In this document: piece after piece, positions 1 to 10,175 of the stretch
Layout: every line of letters starts with the position of its first letter
Position numbering within the stretch: the stretch's first letter is position 1
NCBI RefSeq assembly: GCF_030253575.1
Contig: NC_080560.1
Coordinates: 38,425,001 to 38,489,000, forward strand
Origin: Rhododendron vialii
Lineage: Eukaryota > Streptophyta > Magnoliopsida > Ericales > Ericaceae
Direction of reading: 5' to 3'
DNA length: 64,000 nucleotides
Translations under genes and position numbers: made by a program
Notes under the pieces: generated by a model
What the model saw: only the letters and a program-made list of their open reading frames with translations
What the model was told of the DNA's origin: nothing
Databases searched by the model: none

Positions 1-245
1 AATTACCTTACTACCCCTTTTCTTTTGGGTATATATACATACATATATATCTCTAATTTCACAAATCAAGCTGGTAAATAAAAGAAAAAAAATTCACAAA
101 TCAAAAACTTCCAAAAATGATAGAAAACCACTGAGAGGAAGAATCCCCCACAATGGGCTCCCTCCCCGACCCCTCCGCCGAGTTCAACTCGCCGAACTCG
201 TCGACTAACCCACCCCGGTCCACAAAGAATTCATCGGCCCCTTCA

Positions 246-381
246 CCTGGCACAAGCAAACATAATCCTCAAATCCCACTTCTTTTCCACAAAGAAAATT
301 CAAAACCACCTTCACCGACTGCGCCACCATCCAAGCAAACAGCCCCGAAACAAACATCGCGTTCGTAGCCAGCGTCGCCAT
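246..381 (-). pseudogene. Fragment of a DUF212 (acid phosphatase/vanadium haloperoxidase-related) protein
   Basis: The minus strand reads MATLATNAMFVSGLFAWMVA then QSVKVVLNF, which resembles the first membrane segment of plant, probably plastid-type, DUF212 proteins. After NF one extra base (about position 294) shifts the frame; the next frame continues FVEKKWDLRIMFACAR, as expected for the family, and then meets TGA. The conserved segment that should follow (a PSSHSA-type motif) is not found, so only the N-terminal exon region survives. It lies antisense to and just upstream of the RALF remnant. The family match comes from memory of the motif; the exact paralogue and whether an intron once followed are unknown. 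Confidence 0.5.
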
Positions 382-618
382 GAATGGACTCAATCAGACC
401 CTCACAGTCACCGTCAAGCTCAATAGCGTCGTCCCAAACCCTTTGTTTTACAAGTACTCGGAATCTGAACCTTGCAAAGTTGAGACCCATTTCTTGGTCA
501 AATTGGAAAAGTTCCAAACGGTCCTGATATTCTCCCCGCTATCAAGCACCGTCGTAGCGAGCAGGGACATCGATCGACAACTGGTCGGGTGGGGGGCCGC
601 TAGATCTGACTGCCGCCA

Positions 619-826
619 TGCCGCGGGACCATCACCGACGGCGACGGGGAGTTCGAACTCGACTCCGAAGTCAGCCGGCGCATTCTAGCAACCAACAAGT
701 AAATCAGCTACGACGCGCTCTCGCTGAACACCATCCCTTGCTCCCGCCGCGGCGCCTCCTACTACAACTGCCGAGCTGGCGCACAGGCCAATCCGTACTC
801 CCATGGGTGCAGTACCATTGCTCACT

Positions 827-831
<5 letters not shown>
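619..831 (+). pseudogene. RALF (rapid alkalinization factor) peptide remnant
   Basis: The frame reads CRGTI, an acidic stretch, EFELDSEVSRRILATNK, a TAA stop at 700-702, then ISYDALSLNTIPCSRRG and ASYYNC, ending with NPYSHGCSTIAHC. This carries the hallmarks of plant RALF precursors: the RRIL site for a subtilisin-like protease, the YISY-type start of the mature peptide and four cysteines (739, 769, 808, 826). RALFs are secreted peptides sensed by FERONIA-type receptor kinases. The stop replaces the first tyrosine of YISY. No signal peptide or ATG could be found in frame upstream (in-frame stops at 601 and 607), and the normal stop is replaced by an AG microsatellite. Broken copy. Confidence 0.8.
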
Positions 832-898
<67 letters not shown>

Positions 899-933
899 CA
901 GTAGCAGTTCAAAAAGAGAGAGAGAGAGAGAGA
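831..933. repeat. (AG)n microsatellite, two blocks
   Basis: An uninterrupted AG run covers about 831-895, followed after a short spacer by a second run at about 915-933. It directly follows the last RALF cysteine and translates as an artificial Glu-Arg repeat on + and Ser-Leu on -. Those open frames are not genes. Confidence 0.95.
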
Positions 934-959
934 GCTTTACTAGGTTTTTCATATAAAAG

Positions 960-2773
960 GGGAAATGAGGGCAAAGTAGGCTAATTTTTTAGTTCCGTCC
1001 AAATACTTAACAGATTGCAACTGTAGGCCTCACAATTTCAACAATTGGTAGTTTAAGGCGGTTAAGTGTTGAATTTTGTAGTTAAAGGGGGCAATGTGTG
1101 GCCGGGTGGTAGTTAAAGGGGGGTTAATGTAATTTCCCCTTAACGTTGTTGCACGCCGCACTGCGTGACAGTTGACAGTAAAAAAGCGACACATACACAC
1201 ACAGAGGAAAAGATATATTTTTCTTTAAAAAGGCGGTAATAATATTAAAACTATTTTTTGCTAGTGCTAAAATTTTAGTACATAAAAAATCTTATACACT
1301 GCACATGTTACAAGTCTTTTGTGCACTAGAGTTTTGGCACCAACAGAAATAATTTTAGCATTATCATTTCCCTTTAAAAAAGAGAGGAAATTTAAATTTT
1401 TTTAAACAGTCCTAAAAAAAAAATCAGGTACACCGGAGATTGATAAATACTTGATCGATTCTATATCCAATTATCTGTCAGCAAATAAGGCGTAGCATCG
1501 ATCAAGCATTTACCGATATCCGACGGAACTGATTTTTTACAAGAATACTTTAAAAAATGTTTTAAAAAAGTGAGCGGCTCCAATCTTTTGTGTGAGATCC
1601 CTAAGTGGGTGTACCCATAGTTTTATTGCAAGTTATCATATGCACCCTAAAAACGGAGTGAATAGTGCAAATAATGAATCGTGGGTTCGAAATTAGAAAT
1701 GTTATCACTAATGATCACTATGATAATGGCCCACACAATGCACATGTAGCAGCAAGATAACCCAGTTGAATGATGACTCACACAATGCACATGGATCATT
1801 GTATGGATCATTACTGATAGCATTTCTCGGTTCGAAAATCATTGTCCTATTTTATTTTTATTTTTATTTTTTATGCTGATTATAAATACCCTTTGCGAGA
1901 GAGTGATTGTTCAGTGCTCTTTGAGCACTACCATGTGGAGCTCCACCACACATTTGTTTATGAGCCACCGAATTTGGTAGCTTCCACACAAATATACGGT
2001 GTCAAAAGCTACGGTGGTGCTTCACAACAAAGTAATAAGTTTCCCTTGGAGGAGGTTTTTGAGCATTCATTTTTGTGGACTGTGTAGTAGAATTTGCATA
2101 TTTTTAGGGTCATTATTCGTCAATTTTGATAAATCAAATTGTACGGTGCAGACTGTTGGGAAGCCTCCTCCATGGCTTACCATTAGTTTTTATTGTTAAT
2201 ATTTATTTCCCCTAAGTAGTTCTTAATTTAGAAATGCAAAAGAAAAACTACAATCAGAATATGTAATGCTTAATGGTAATTGGAATTTGAAACAATGTGT
2301 TTACTAGTCATGATCGAGAAATGCAAAATGCATAAACAAAAATGATCGGATTTAATCAGGACATGAAATAGGAAGACACGAAGAGTGAGAAAGATTGAAA
2401 GTGAAAGCATTGTGATCTCTATCGCTTTCTTTGCCGCGGACAGGGGCGGCTCCAAGAACTCTCGTCAGCGGTGACATTTTATAGCTTGATTTTAACTTAA
2501 AAACATTCTAGTGTTTGCTTTCGTCTTCTCCCCTCATTTTCGCAAGTTAGTTTGTTTTTCTTCTTGTACTAATAAATGGAGTAGCATTTTGTTTCTTCTA
2601 CTCCCCTTCGTTGATTTTTTCGCTACAACAGTTTCGACCAGAATAGTTCTCTACCTGCATTTTAGCACAAGTTCTAACAAGTCATTAGAGGAATAAAAGA
2701 AGGTTGCATTCTCATCCTATTCGTCGCTCGCTTTGAAATCGGATACTCCCGCCACATAAAAATCCTACCCCGG
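960..2773. other. Intergenic, no gene recognised
   Basis: AT-rich sequence with short open frames only. The 81-codon frame at 1842-2087 has no recognised domain and lies in low-complexity T-rich DNA at its start. Nothing further could be supported. Confidence 0.5.
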
Positions 2774-3160
2774 CAGAGAAAGGATAAGTTCCTCCAATGG
2801 CAGCAAGGTCGCGTCTTTGTTCCATATACCAACTGTTGTTGAGTCGCTAGGTCAATCTGCTTCATGGAGAGTCGAACCACAATTACAAACCCATGTTAAT
2901 TCCTGTCACGACCCCAGCAAAGAAAGGATAAGTTCCTCCAATGGCAGCAAATTCGCGTTTTTGTAACATATCCAGTTGAATCACTCAGTCAATCTGCTTC
3001 ACGAAGTTTTTGAACCACAATTAAAATCCTAGGATAATTCCTACCTCCACCCCTGCAAACACAGAATAAGTTCCTCCAATGCAGCAAAGTCGTTTTTGTA
3101 ACACATCCCAATCATTGAATCACTTGGTCAATCTGCTTCATGCATGGAAATTTAAACCGC
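2774..3160. repeat. Three diverged tandem copies of a ~140-bp unit
   Basis: A block beginning AAGGATAAGTTCCTCCAATG near 2780 recurs near 2925, and a shorter diverged version near 3064. Each copy continues with a GTCGCGTYTTTGTAACA-like stretch and then TCAATCTGCTTCA about 90 bases later (2847, 2989 and 3128). Spacing is about 140-145 bp. No coding potential is seen. Confidence 0.7.
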
Positions 3161-3821
3161 AATATAGCGGACACATGTCGTGATGCAGCAACAAATTCTA
3201 TTTTCTGGTTAGGGATTCGGCAGGCTATTGAAGTGCACTTTTCCAAGCTCTTGCCAAACCAATAAAAAACCTGAGGCTGGCTAGGGAAATTACAAGCCAT
3301 TGCAGTATGCCAAAGTTTCCACTTGCAGCTAAAACTGTGTCAGCAACATTCTACCAAACTACCCTACCAGATTTGAGAAGCCCTTGCCAATCTTCTACAG
3401 GGCAACCGACTTGGTTACAACTTACAAGATCAGAGGCCGAACAAACTAGGAAAGCCTTAATTTTGCTTTCCGTTCCAACTGACATGCATATATATTCTAG
3501 TGCATATATCATGGAAGAAGCCATTGGCAAAGCTACGCCCCAGGCAAAAAGACCAGCGCATCAAAGTAACAGTTAACCAATGTACAGAGAGCCTCTATGC
3601 AAAAGTGAGATTATTCCATTTAATAGAAACTGAAACAGTAAGCAACACCGGTAGCTTAGTTTGCATAGTACTTCCTAGCACCATCAAGTTTTGTAACCAT
3701 TAAAGCGGCGATCATCTAGAGGGAAACATGAAAGACAATAGGGTAAACGAGGGCAGGTACATGGAAAGCTAAGTAATAGTAATAACAACCGCCTTCCATA
3801 AAGGAAATGGGGTTATGAGCT
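3161..3821. other. 3' flank of the TSJT1-like gene
   Basis: No gene was recognised. It probably includes the 3' UTR of the minus-strand gene that stops at 3822. A polyadenylation site could not be fixed. Confidence 0.4.
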
Positions 3822-3987
3822 TTAGTAGTTTTGGGACCAGTTTGCAGCACTCCCAACTCTAGGCATTCCAGTTTCCTTGCGAGACTCTGCGTCCACCTTA
3901 AAAGTTGCACCGCACACCTGGCCTGAACTGTCAACCCTCGGCACTGGCTTCAACTCATTAAGGGGGTGCTCGAAACTCCTCAAGCCA

Positions 3988-4019
<32 letters not shown>

Positions 4020-4863
4020 GAATAAAATAAATCTACTCGCGATATAAATAAATGTCACCTAGAGAACACATAGTCATAACTCCCACTGAAATTGGCGCTG
4101 ACAAACAGAATATACAAAAAAAATGAAAAAAAGGGTCAACCCAGTTTTGATCAGAATTGCTTTGATGCAGATGAAAGAAAAACACAATAACTGAGCCGTA
4201 AACCAAAATCACTCAAGAAATGAGTAGGTTGTAAAGAGGAAAAGAATGGAAGTACATGGGGAAATGTCCACATATACCTATATGCACTGTCCAAGAGCTT
4301 CAGTTCAAAGCTCATTACAGAGGTTACAGGCGAATTCTTGTGTCATTCCCCTGTTGTTTTAGGCTGCGTTTGGATGAAAAAGGATGATTTGTCAATGGCA
4401 AAGAAAATGCAAGGGATTTTGCTTGCCAACCTGAGGGTATGTTTCCTTCTCTTTTTCTATGCCCTCAAAAAATCTCTCCAAATTCCTTGATCCAATGACA
4501 ACATAATGGGATTCACATGAACCTAGAAATGCTACTATAGTACTATGGAAACTCCCCATGAATCTCTGCCGCATAGAAAAGTCAATTCTTGGCAAAGGCC
4601 ATTTGATATGAATTTGTCTATACCTTTCGGGAATGGTGCAAAGGATTTGCCACAGCCCTTCTTCACAATATCTACATCATCTGAAAACACAAGATGCTCT
4701 TCAGAATCGGTTCCCCAGAAGAAGGGAACACTCCCATCAGCATCCTGCATTAGATGAAGAAAGAAATGTTAATCGCTAGTTTTATCAACAAGTTCAGAAG
4801 AAAATGAAACAGTGGCTGAGAGATTAACTTACTGCAGCTACAAAAGTAGTTTTTGAAGAGCTG

Positions 4864-4894
<31 letters not shown>

Positions 4895-6787
4895 AATCTC
4901 TCAGGACCTGATCCGCAGGATATGGACCTCTATCTCTTAGAGTTCTATAAGCTTCTATGACTATGATCACTTCATTAGCTGTCTTGTTTAAGCCATATTG
5001 CTGCTTAAGATGTGCGACATTCTCAATGTGGCCTTGGAATAAGCAGAATATGTCATCGACGACAGCAAACAACCTGATAGAGGAGATTGATAAAATTGTT
5101 AGCAAAGCTGGCAACATAAAAGTGATGCTTATTACAAGACCTTGTGATATCCAATAAATTTGAGGAGACATATTTTCTTGTTAAATCTTGACAATGGAGA
5201 GGTGGAATTTCAAGTAATCTTCACCATAAAAGATTATAACAATCTAGCAGTCCCATGTAAAAGTAAAACAGATCTTTTTTCCCATTCCGATCTACAAACA
5301 AAAAACCAATTCCAATAGGATCATGGTATATCACTATATCGTGCAAAATGGAAATTGGAACTTGAACTTAGAATATGGACCATTAATTTCTACTCTCCTA
5401 GAGAGTGCATACATTACTATGGCAATATCTCCACCATGCTATAGAGAATAGTGGATGAATAATTTCAATGTGATGAACATTGAAAGGTCCCCCCAGAAAA
5501 CAGCGGAAATTAACTAATAAAAATGACATCAATTGAACCCAACACAGATTTTTCCCCCTACCCAAATAGCAACTTTGTCTTTTTTGTAACCAGTGACACA
5601 TGACAAAAAAGACCACCAGAACATTCGAATCTGCATTGTATTCTTCCCCGAAAAAGCCCTGCTCCTTAAAGGGTCCCTCTCTGACAAGGAAGTGAAATAA
5701 TCTCAACTTTACGACAAATCCAATCTGATAATTGTTCTCCGCTAGGCACCGACTAAGAGGATGTTGGGGCTCTATATACACCTTTGGTGCCACTACTCAA
5801 GTAAAGGGCTCATGCTGCAGTAATCATTCTTATGGCACAACCCGACGATTGATCCCACAAACACTTAAGAAGAAAGGAAGAAACAAACTAAAGGCAACAT
5901 ATTGATAAATCACCATTCAAAATATGGAGAAACCTTTTCATCTAAACATCAAGAAATGAACAAACAGTGCTATTGGGTACTTGAAGTCAAACACTCATAA
6001 CTCAACAACTAGACTTCCCACAAAAAGTACTCACACTGCATAAAAAATGTGCAACTTTTCGGATAAAAAAGTAAATAACTTCTGCACTTAATCTTTTAAA
6101 TTTCTTACACTAAATTAAAGAAATTTAAAAGATTACGTACAATAATACTTTATTTATTTATTTATCTGAAACTTGCACGATGTTTTCGTAGTGGACTATT
6201 TCGAGGGGCACGGAGGGAGTATCAACTAGACTTCCCACAAAATTTACTTACTCAGTCCCGAAAAGATAATCCACTGCAGAAAAAACGTTCAATTTTCGGA
6301 TCAAGAAATAAATAACTTCTGTACATAATCTTTTGGATTTCTTACACTAAATTAAAGAATTTTAAAAGATTATTACGAACAATAGTACATTATTTATACG
6401 AAAATTGTACGGTGTTTTCGTAGTGGATATTTTGCAGGGAGGTCAACAAGATCTACAATCACCCATATCCACATGATAACAATAACGCAAATACTTGTAC
6501 ATCAATTCTAGAATATACCCAGATCAGATCAAGAGGAAAAAACTGAAAAGAAAAAAAAAACCCAGATCAAGAGAATGGGAATTGAACCTTGGGAGGAGAG
6601 GGCTCTGTTTGTCCATGGAGTAGGCTATGAGGCCCGATGAACCCAAATCGACAGTGACCGAACCAGAGTGTACGGACGAGAAGTGTTGGGTCAGAAACCC
6701 ATCTCTCAGCGCAGAGACTGAGTCCGAGTGCGGACTCTGTAGAGCCTCTGGGCACTTGGCCACCGATTTGTCCAACACTGCCAGCAT
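3822..6787 (-). CDS. Aluminium-induced/stem-specific TSJT1-like protein (YGL and LRDR motifs)
   Basis: Exons on the minus strand: 6787-6588, 5073-4833, 4744-4624 and 4009-3822. All junctions are GT-AG and the joined frame is 249 aa, the usual family size (~250). The protein starts MLAVLDKSVAKCPEALQSP. It has the family signatures YGL (residues 93-95, QQYGLNKT) and LRDR (112-115, TLRDRGPYP), then DADGSVPFFWGTD and a C-terminus ending AANWSQNY. The fold belongs to the glutamine amidotransferase class II-like (GATase_2/DUF3700) group. Members respond to aluminium, auxin, sugar or dark, but the biochemical reaction is not established. The ATG at 6787 is preferred over an in-frame ATG 10 codons upstream because the family begins MLAV. 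Intron 1 (1.5 kb) contains a duplicated MITE-like block. All family features seen are intact. Confidence 0.93.
5930..6440. repeat. Tandemly duplicated MITE-like block in intron 1 of the TSJT1-like gene
   Basis: About 6010-6225 and 6230-6440 are two similar copies. Each begins with ACTAGACTTCCCACAAAA, contains TTTCTTACACTAAATTAAAG and ends near GTTTTCGTAGTGGA. The first copy ends CACGGAGGGAGTA, which looks like the end of a Stowaway-type element (GGACGGAGGGAG-TA). The original element boundaries are blurred. Confidence 0.55.
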
Positions 6788-6906
6788 TTTTCCGTTTGGT
6801 CTGTTTGCTGATGACAAGGAAATCAGAAGAAAAGAGAGATTGATGGTTCTGCAAATTCACAAACACAAGGGGGGAGAGAGAGAGAAGGATCCAATCCAAG
6901 GTGTTG

Positions 6907-6914
6907 TATATATA
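6907..6914 (-). promoter_or_regulatory. Candidate TATA box of the TSJT1-like gene
   Basis: TATATATA lies about 120 bp upstream of the ATG at 6787, a plausible distance for a TATA box plus 5' UTR. No transcript evidence is available. Confidence 0.45.
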
Positions 6915-7055
6915 CACTATACAGACAGATGTTGCATATAGATTTATTGAGGCAGGGACTTTGATTCCCGAGATTGCCCTTGTTTCTTGCACGAGGGTAA
7001 AGATCTGATGCTGTACACACCCATCAACATTATCTTCATTAGGAGTAATTAACAT

Positions 7056-7170
7056 GACGGTGCCTCAAATTCTTATCCACCACATATTTATCTGGCTCCA
7101 TACACACATTATCTTAGAGATCATAAAATATGTGGTGGAAAAAGAGTCTATGACATCACGTGACGGTGCC
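7056..7170. repeat. Small inverted repeat upstream of the TSJT1-like gene
   Basis: TATCCACCACATATTT at about 7073 is mirrored by AAATATGTGGTGGAAA at about 7127, and GACGGTGCC occurs on both sides (7057 and 7161). A CACGTGAC motif (G-box/ABRE core) lies at about 7157. It could be a tiny MITE or a regulatory hairpin. Confidence 0.4.
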
Positions 7171-8348
7171 ACAGGGATATTGAATAATTTTTTCTGCATT
7201 GGGCATATGAATTATCCGTTTTGATTTACTAATAATGGAAATACAAATAATAGAGATCAATTTGAGATATTAACAATATACTCCTACTAAACATCTTTAG
7301 GGTTTGGTGGAACCAACATTTTTATTTTGTATTTTTTAAGGTTTTATATTATTGATTTTTCTATAATGCTAATAAAATAAATTTCTATTGCACATGGCCA
7401 TTACAAAAATATAAATATATATGTTACGAATATCAATACACCTTATTCACATTTTTTTTCCTTTTCTACTTATTTTATATATTGGCTTTAATCGTGATTC
7501 TTAAAGGAAAATTGTTTGTTATTCTTCACGGGCTTTTAGACTAAACAATCTCAAATTAAAAAGTATTACTAGATTTTTACTCAAAAACATTGAAGACAAA
7601 AAAAAAAAAGATCATTTAGAAACTTTCATTTCATTCTTATCCAATTAGAAGATCTTCCTCAATTCATGTGTTTATCGCTTCGGTCCGTTCTTCACACAAA
7701 AAAAAATTCGACAAAGCGAAAAGAAAGATTAGAAAGCAAGTAGAATTATGAAAATGAAGAAGAAAAAAAGAAGAAGAGGGGGATGAAGAATTATAAAAAG
7801 AACAAAATTATTATACAACTACATTGATGCAATCGATGACAATTTTAGTACTCCTATCACGGGATTACAAATGATCTTTGACCAGCGTTGTCAATCCAAG
7901 TCCTAGGGCTGTTTTAGTAATTTCAGCACAACAGTACAGAGCACCCAAAATGTTGAGTAGTACTATTAGATCTAGAACCTTACACACCTCGGATCAAGCA
8001 CCCTACATACCTCGAATGTCGTTGATTCTCAAGTTGGGCCTCTCTCTTTTTTTTAAAATTTTTTTGAACCGCTCAAATCGACTGTTCGGTGACTCGAGAC
8101 GGCCCGACGCGAGTGTCCCTGCGATTTTCCTAACACCCACTGTCGGTACGTATATTTTTTCGTTTATAAAAAAGGTTGGAGTAACGTGGTTGGATCTTAT
8201 CCGAAAACATGATTGCGTGGCACTGAGCGTTACTCCGTATTTTAGAGTTAGTGAAATTAAATATTTCGCGGAAATTCAGACACGCGCTGCTTTTGGTCAA
8301 CGATTTCCGACGGTTCACGTGTCATCCGTGTCATTATCAACTCTCTCC
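7171..8348. other. Intergenic, no gene recognised
   Basis: AT-rich. A 157-codon open frame at 7878-8351 (+) shows no domain, is a mixture of low-complexity and hydrophobic stretches, and is not supported as a gene. Confidence 0.4.
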
Positions 8349-8854
8349 TAAGGCTGCCAACAAGTCGAGTCGAGCCAAACTTTACAGTGTTAAAGCTTAT
8401 TTATTAAGTTTTTAACGAACTCAAGCTCGAGTTCAGTGAAAACTTAATGAGTCGAGTTCGAGCTGAGCTGGCCCAACTTGTTCGGCTCGACTCGATCTCG
8501 AACTTGTTTACGAGCCTCAACGGACCAAAGCAAATTGTATATATATCATCGCATAGGCCTAATACAACCAAAAATATTTTGATTGTGAAAGTATATATCT
8601 TTCATTTTCCTATGAAGCCGGGTGTACTGATGTGCGTGTGCTCTCGCCTCTCTTGATTGACTGGAAAGTGAAAACAGAAATAACAAATTATGAAATGGTA
8701 ATAAAAATCATAAACTTAAGTATATATACTCGGCTCGTTTACAAAACGAGCTGAAAAAATTGGCTCAAGCTTATTCGTTTAACTTTCGAACTGAACTTGA
8801 ACGAGCCATTAACAAGCCGAGCTGCGAAAGTGGCTTGGTTTGTTTGCAACCCTA
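8349..8854. mobile_element. Non-autonomous hAT-like element rich in GAGCTCGA-type words
   Basis: The left end TAAGGCTGCCAACAAGTCGAG and the inverted right end TAGGGTTGCAAACAAACCAAG are similar terminal inverted repeats. Flanking 8-mers CTCTCTCC (8341-8348) and TTCTCTCC (8855-8862) match at 7 of 8 positions, the 8-bp duplication expected for hAT elements. The interior repeats short words such as CTCGAGTTCG, GAGTCGAG and GGCTCGAC. No transposase is present. Confidence 0.65.
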
Positions 8855-10175
8855 TTCTCTCCCTCTTTACCTTTTTTTTTGTTTTTGTCTGGAAGATTCC
8901 GCTTCCGATCAGGATCTGCCGCACCTTGTCGTTGGTTGGGTAGCCCCAAGCCAAAACTACAGTAAGGCCCATAAAACTGATAAACCATGTTCGAAAAAGC
9001 CAGGGACACCGACGGTGGCCTTACCGATTTTGCATCGACAGTCACGTGGGATCTATTTAGGATTCCACACAAAAATTCGAGTCGTTCAATAATTAAAAAA
9101 AAAAAACTCGAGTAAACTTGTGAAAAATCAGCTCAACCGACATGTGTAAGTCTTTGATCCAATTTTCTTATTTTTCATTCAAATTTTAGAATCCTATAAT
9201 CTGAACGAAAAGTGAAAAGATTAAATCGAACACATACACATACCGGATTGAGTTCATTTTTTACAAGCCCACTCATTTAAAAAAAATAAAAATTATTTAA
9301 CAGCTCGAATTTTTTATATGGGACCTAGAGTACGCTCGTGTCGCCGTTGGTGTAGAATCTGTAAGGCCACCAATGGCTGTAGAAGGACTCTCAACAATAT
9401 TACCGTACTTTTTTTCCCTGACAGTAGGGGCATCTGGGCTAACGTGTACCTCGACTAAACTATTCCCCCTCCCCAATATTACGTTATTATTCCTAACTTA
9501 TCACATGCTTGATTCATCCCATATTCACTTTGTGTGAGACGCACACCGGATCTATTTTAATGATCAGACCTGATTCATTTTTAGAGAGATTGATTTTTAA
9601 ACAATCAGAGCCAAAAATTCGATGAATTGAACATCAAAAGGTGCTTGATCAATATAAGCCTCACACAAAGTGGATGAAGTATGAACACATGCTATGCCAG
9701 TAGTTCATGTCATGCAGTCAAATACAGCATAACAATGGTTGACAGTTTTTAACAAGACCAGTAAACCTATTGAATCATTCCCAAGTTTCTGTCAAAACAA
9801 GGGCAACCAAATTCTATTCCAGTGGACAAAAGTTTCTCAATCTTCCACAAAATCTGACCAATTGCAAATTAATCTGTCTGGATATCTCTAGAGATCATAT
9901 ATGCAGGTTTGCTTCAAAAAATTCCAACTTTTTTTCTTTTTACCAACACTGAAGGTGCATTGTTCACATCATTAGAACCAGCAAGTAAGGTCTATGAAAC
10001 CCATCATCAGTAAACAGGTGTGTTGAAAATTGCAAGAAGAGAAAAACAGTCATCATTGTTTTTCGACACTCTCAGACTGGCAAAACTTTGGTTCAACAAA
10101 TGACCAGAATTTTTCCATATTGTTCTCTGGACTATGAAATAAAAACAGCAAGAAACGTAATTTTGATGTCATGCC
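8855..10175. other. 3' flank of the p24 gene, no gene recognised
   Basis: Mixed AT-rich sequence. Short open frames at 8760-9092 (+) and 8739-9072 (-) overlap the MITE end and have no recognisable domain. The last part probably holds the p24 3' UTR. Confidence 0.4.

Noticed and set aside
618..956. 112-codon + and 75-82-codon - open frames over the AG microsatellite
   Set aside because: They consist largely of Glu-Arg or Ser-Leu repeats created by (AG)n; the real coding signal is the RALF frame.
7878..8351. 157-codon open frame (+)
   Set aside because: No domain, no conserved motif, mixed hydrophobic and low-complexity content, and the end runs into a hAT-like MITE.
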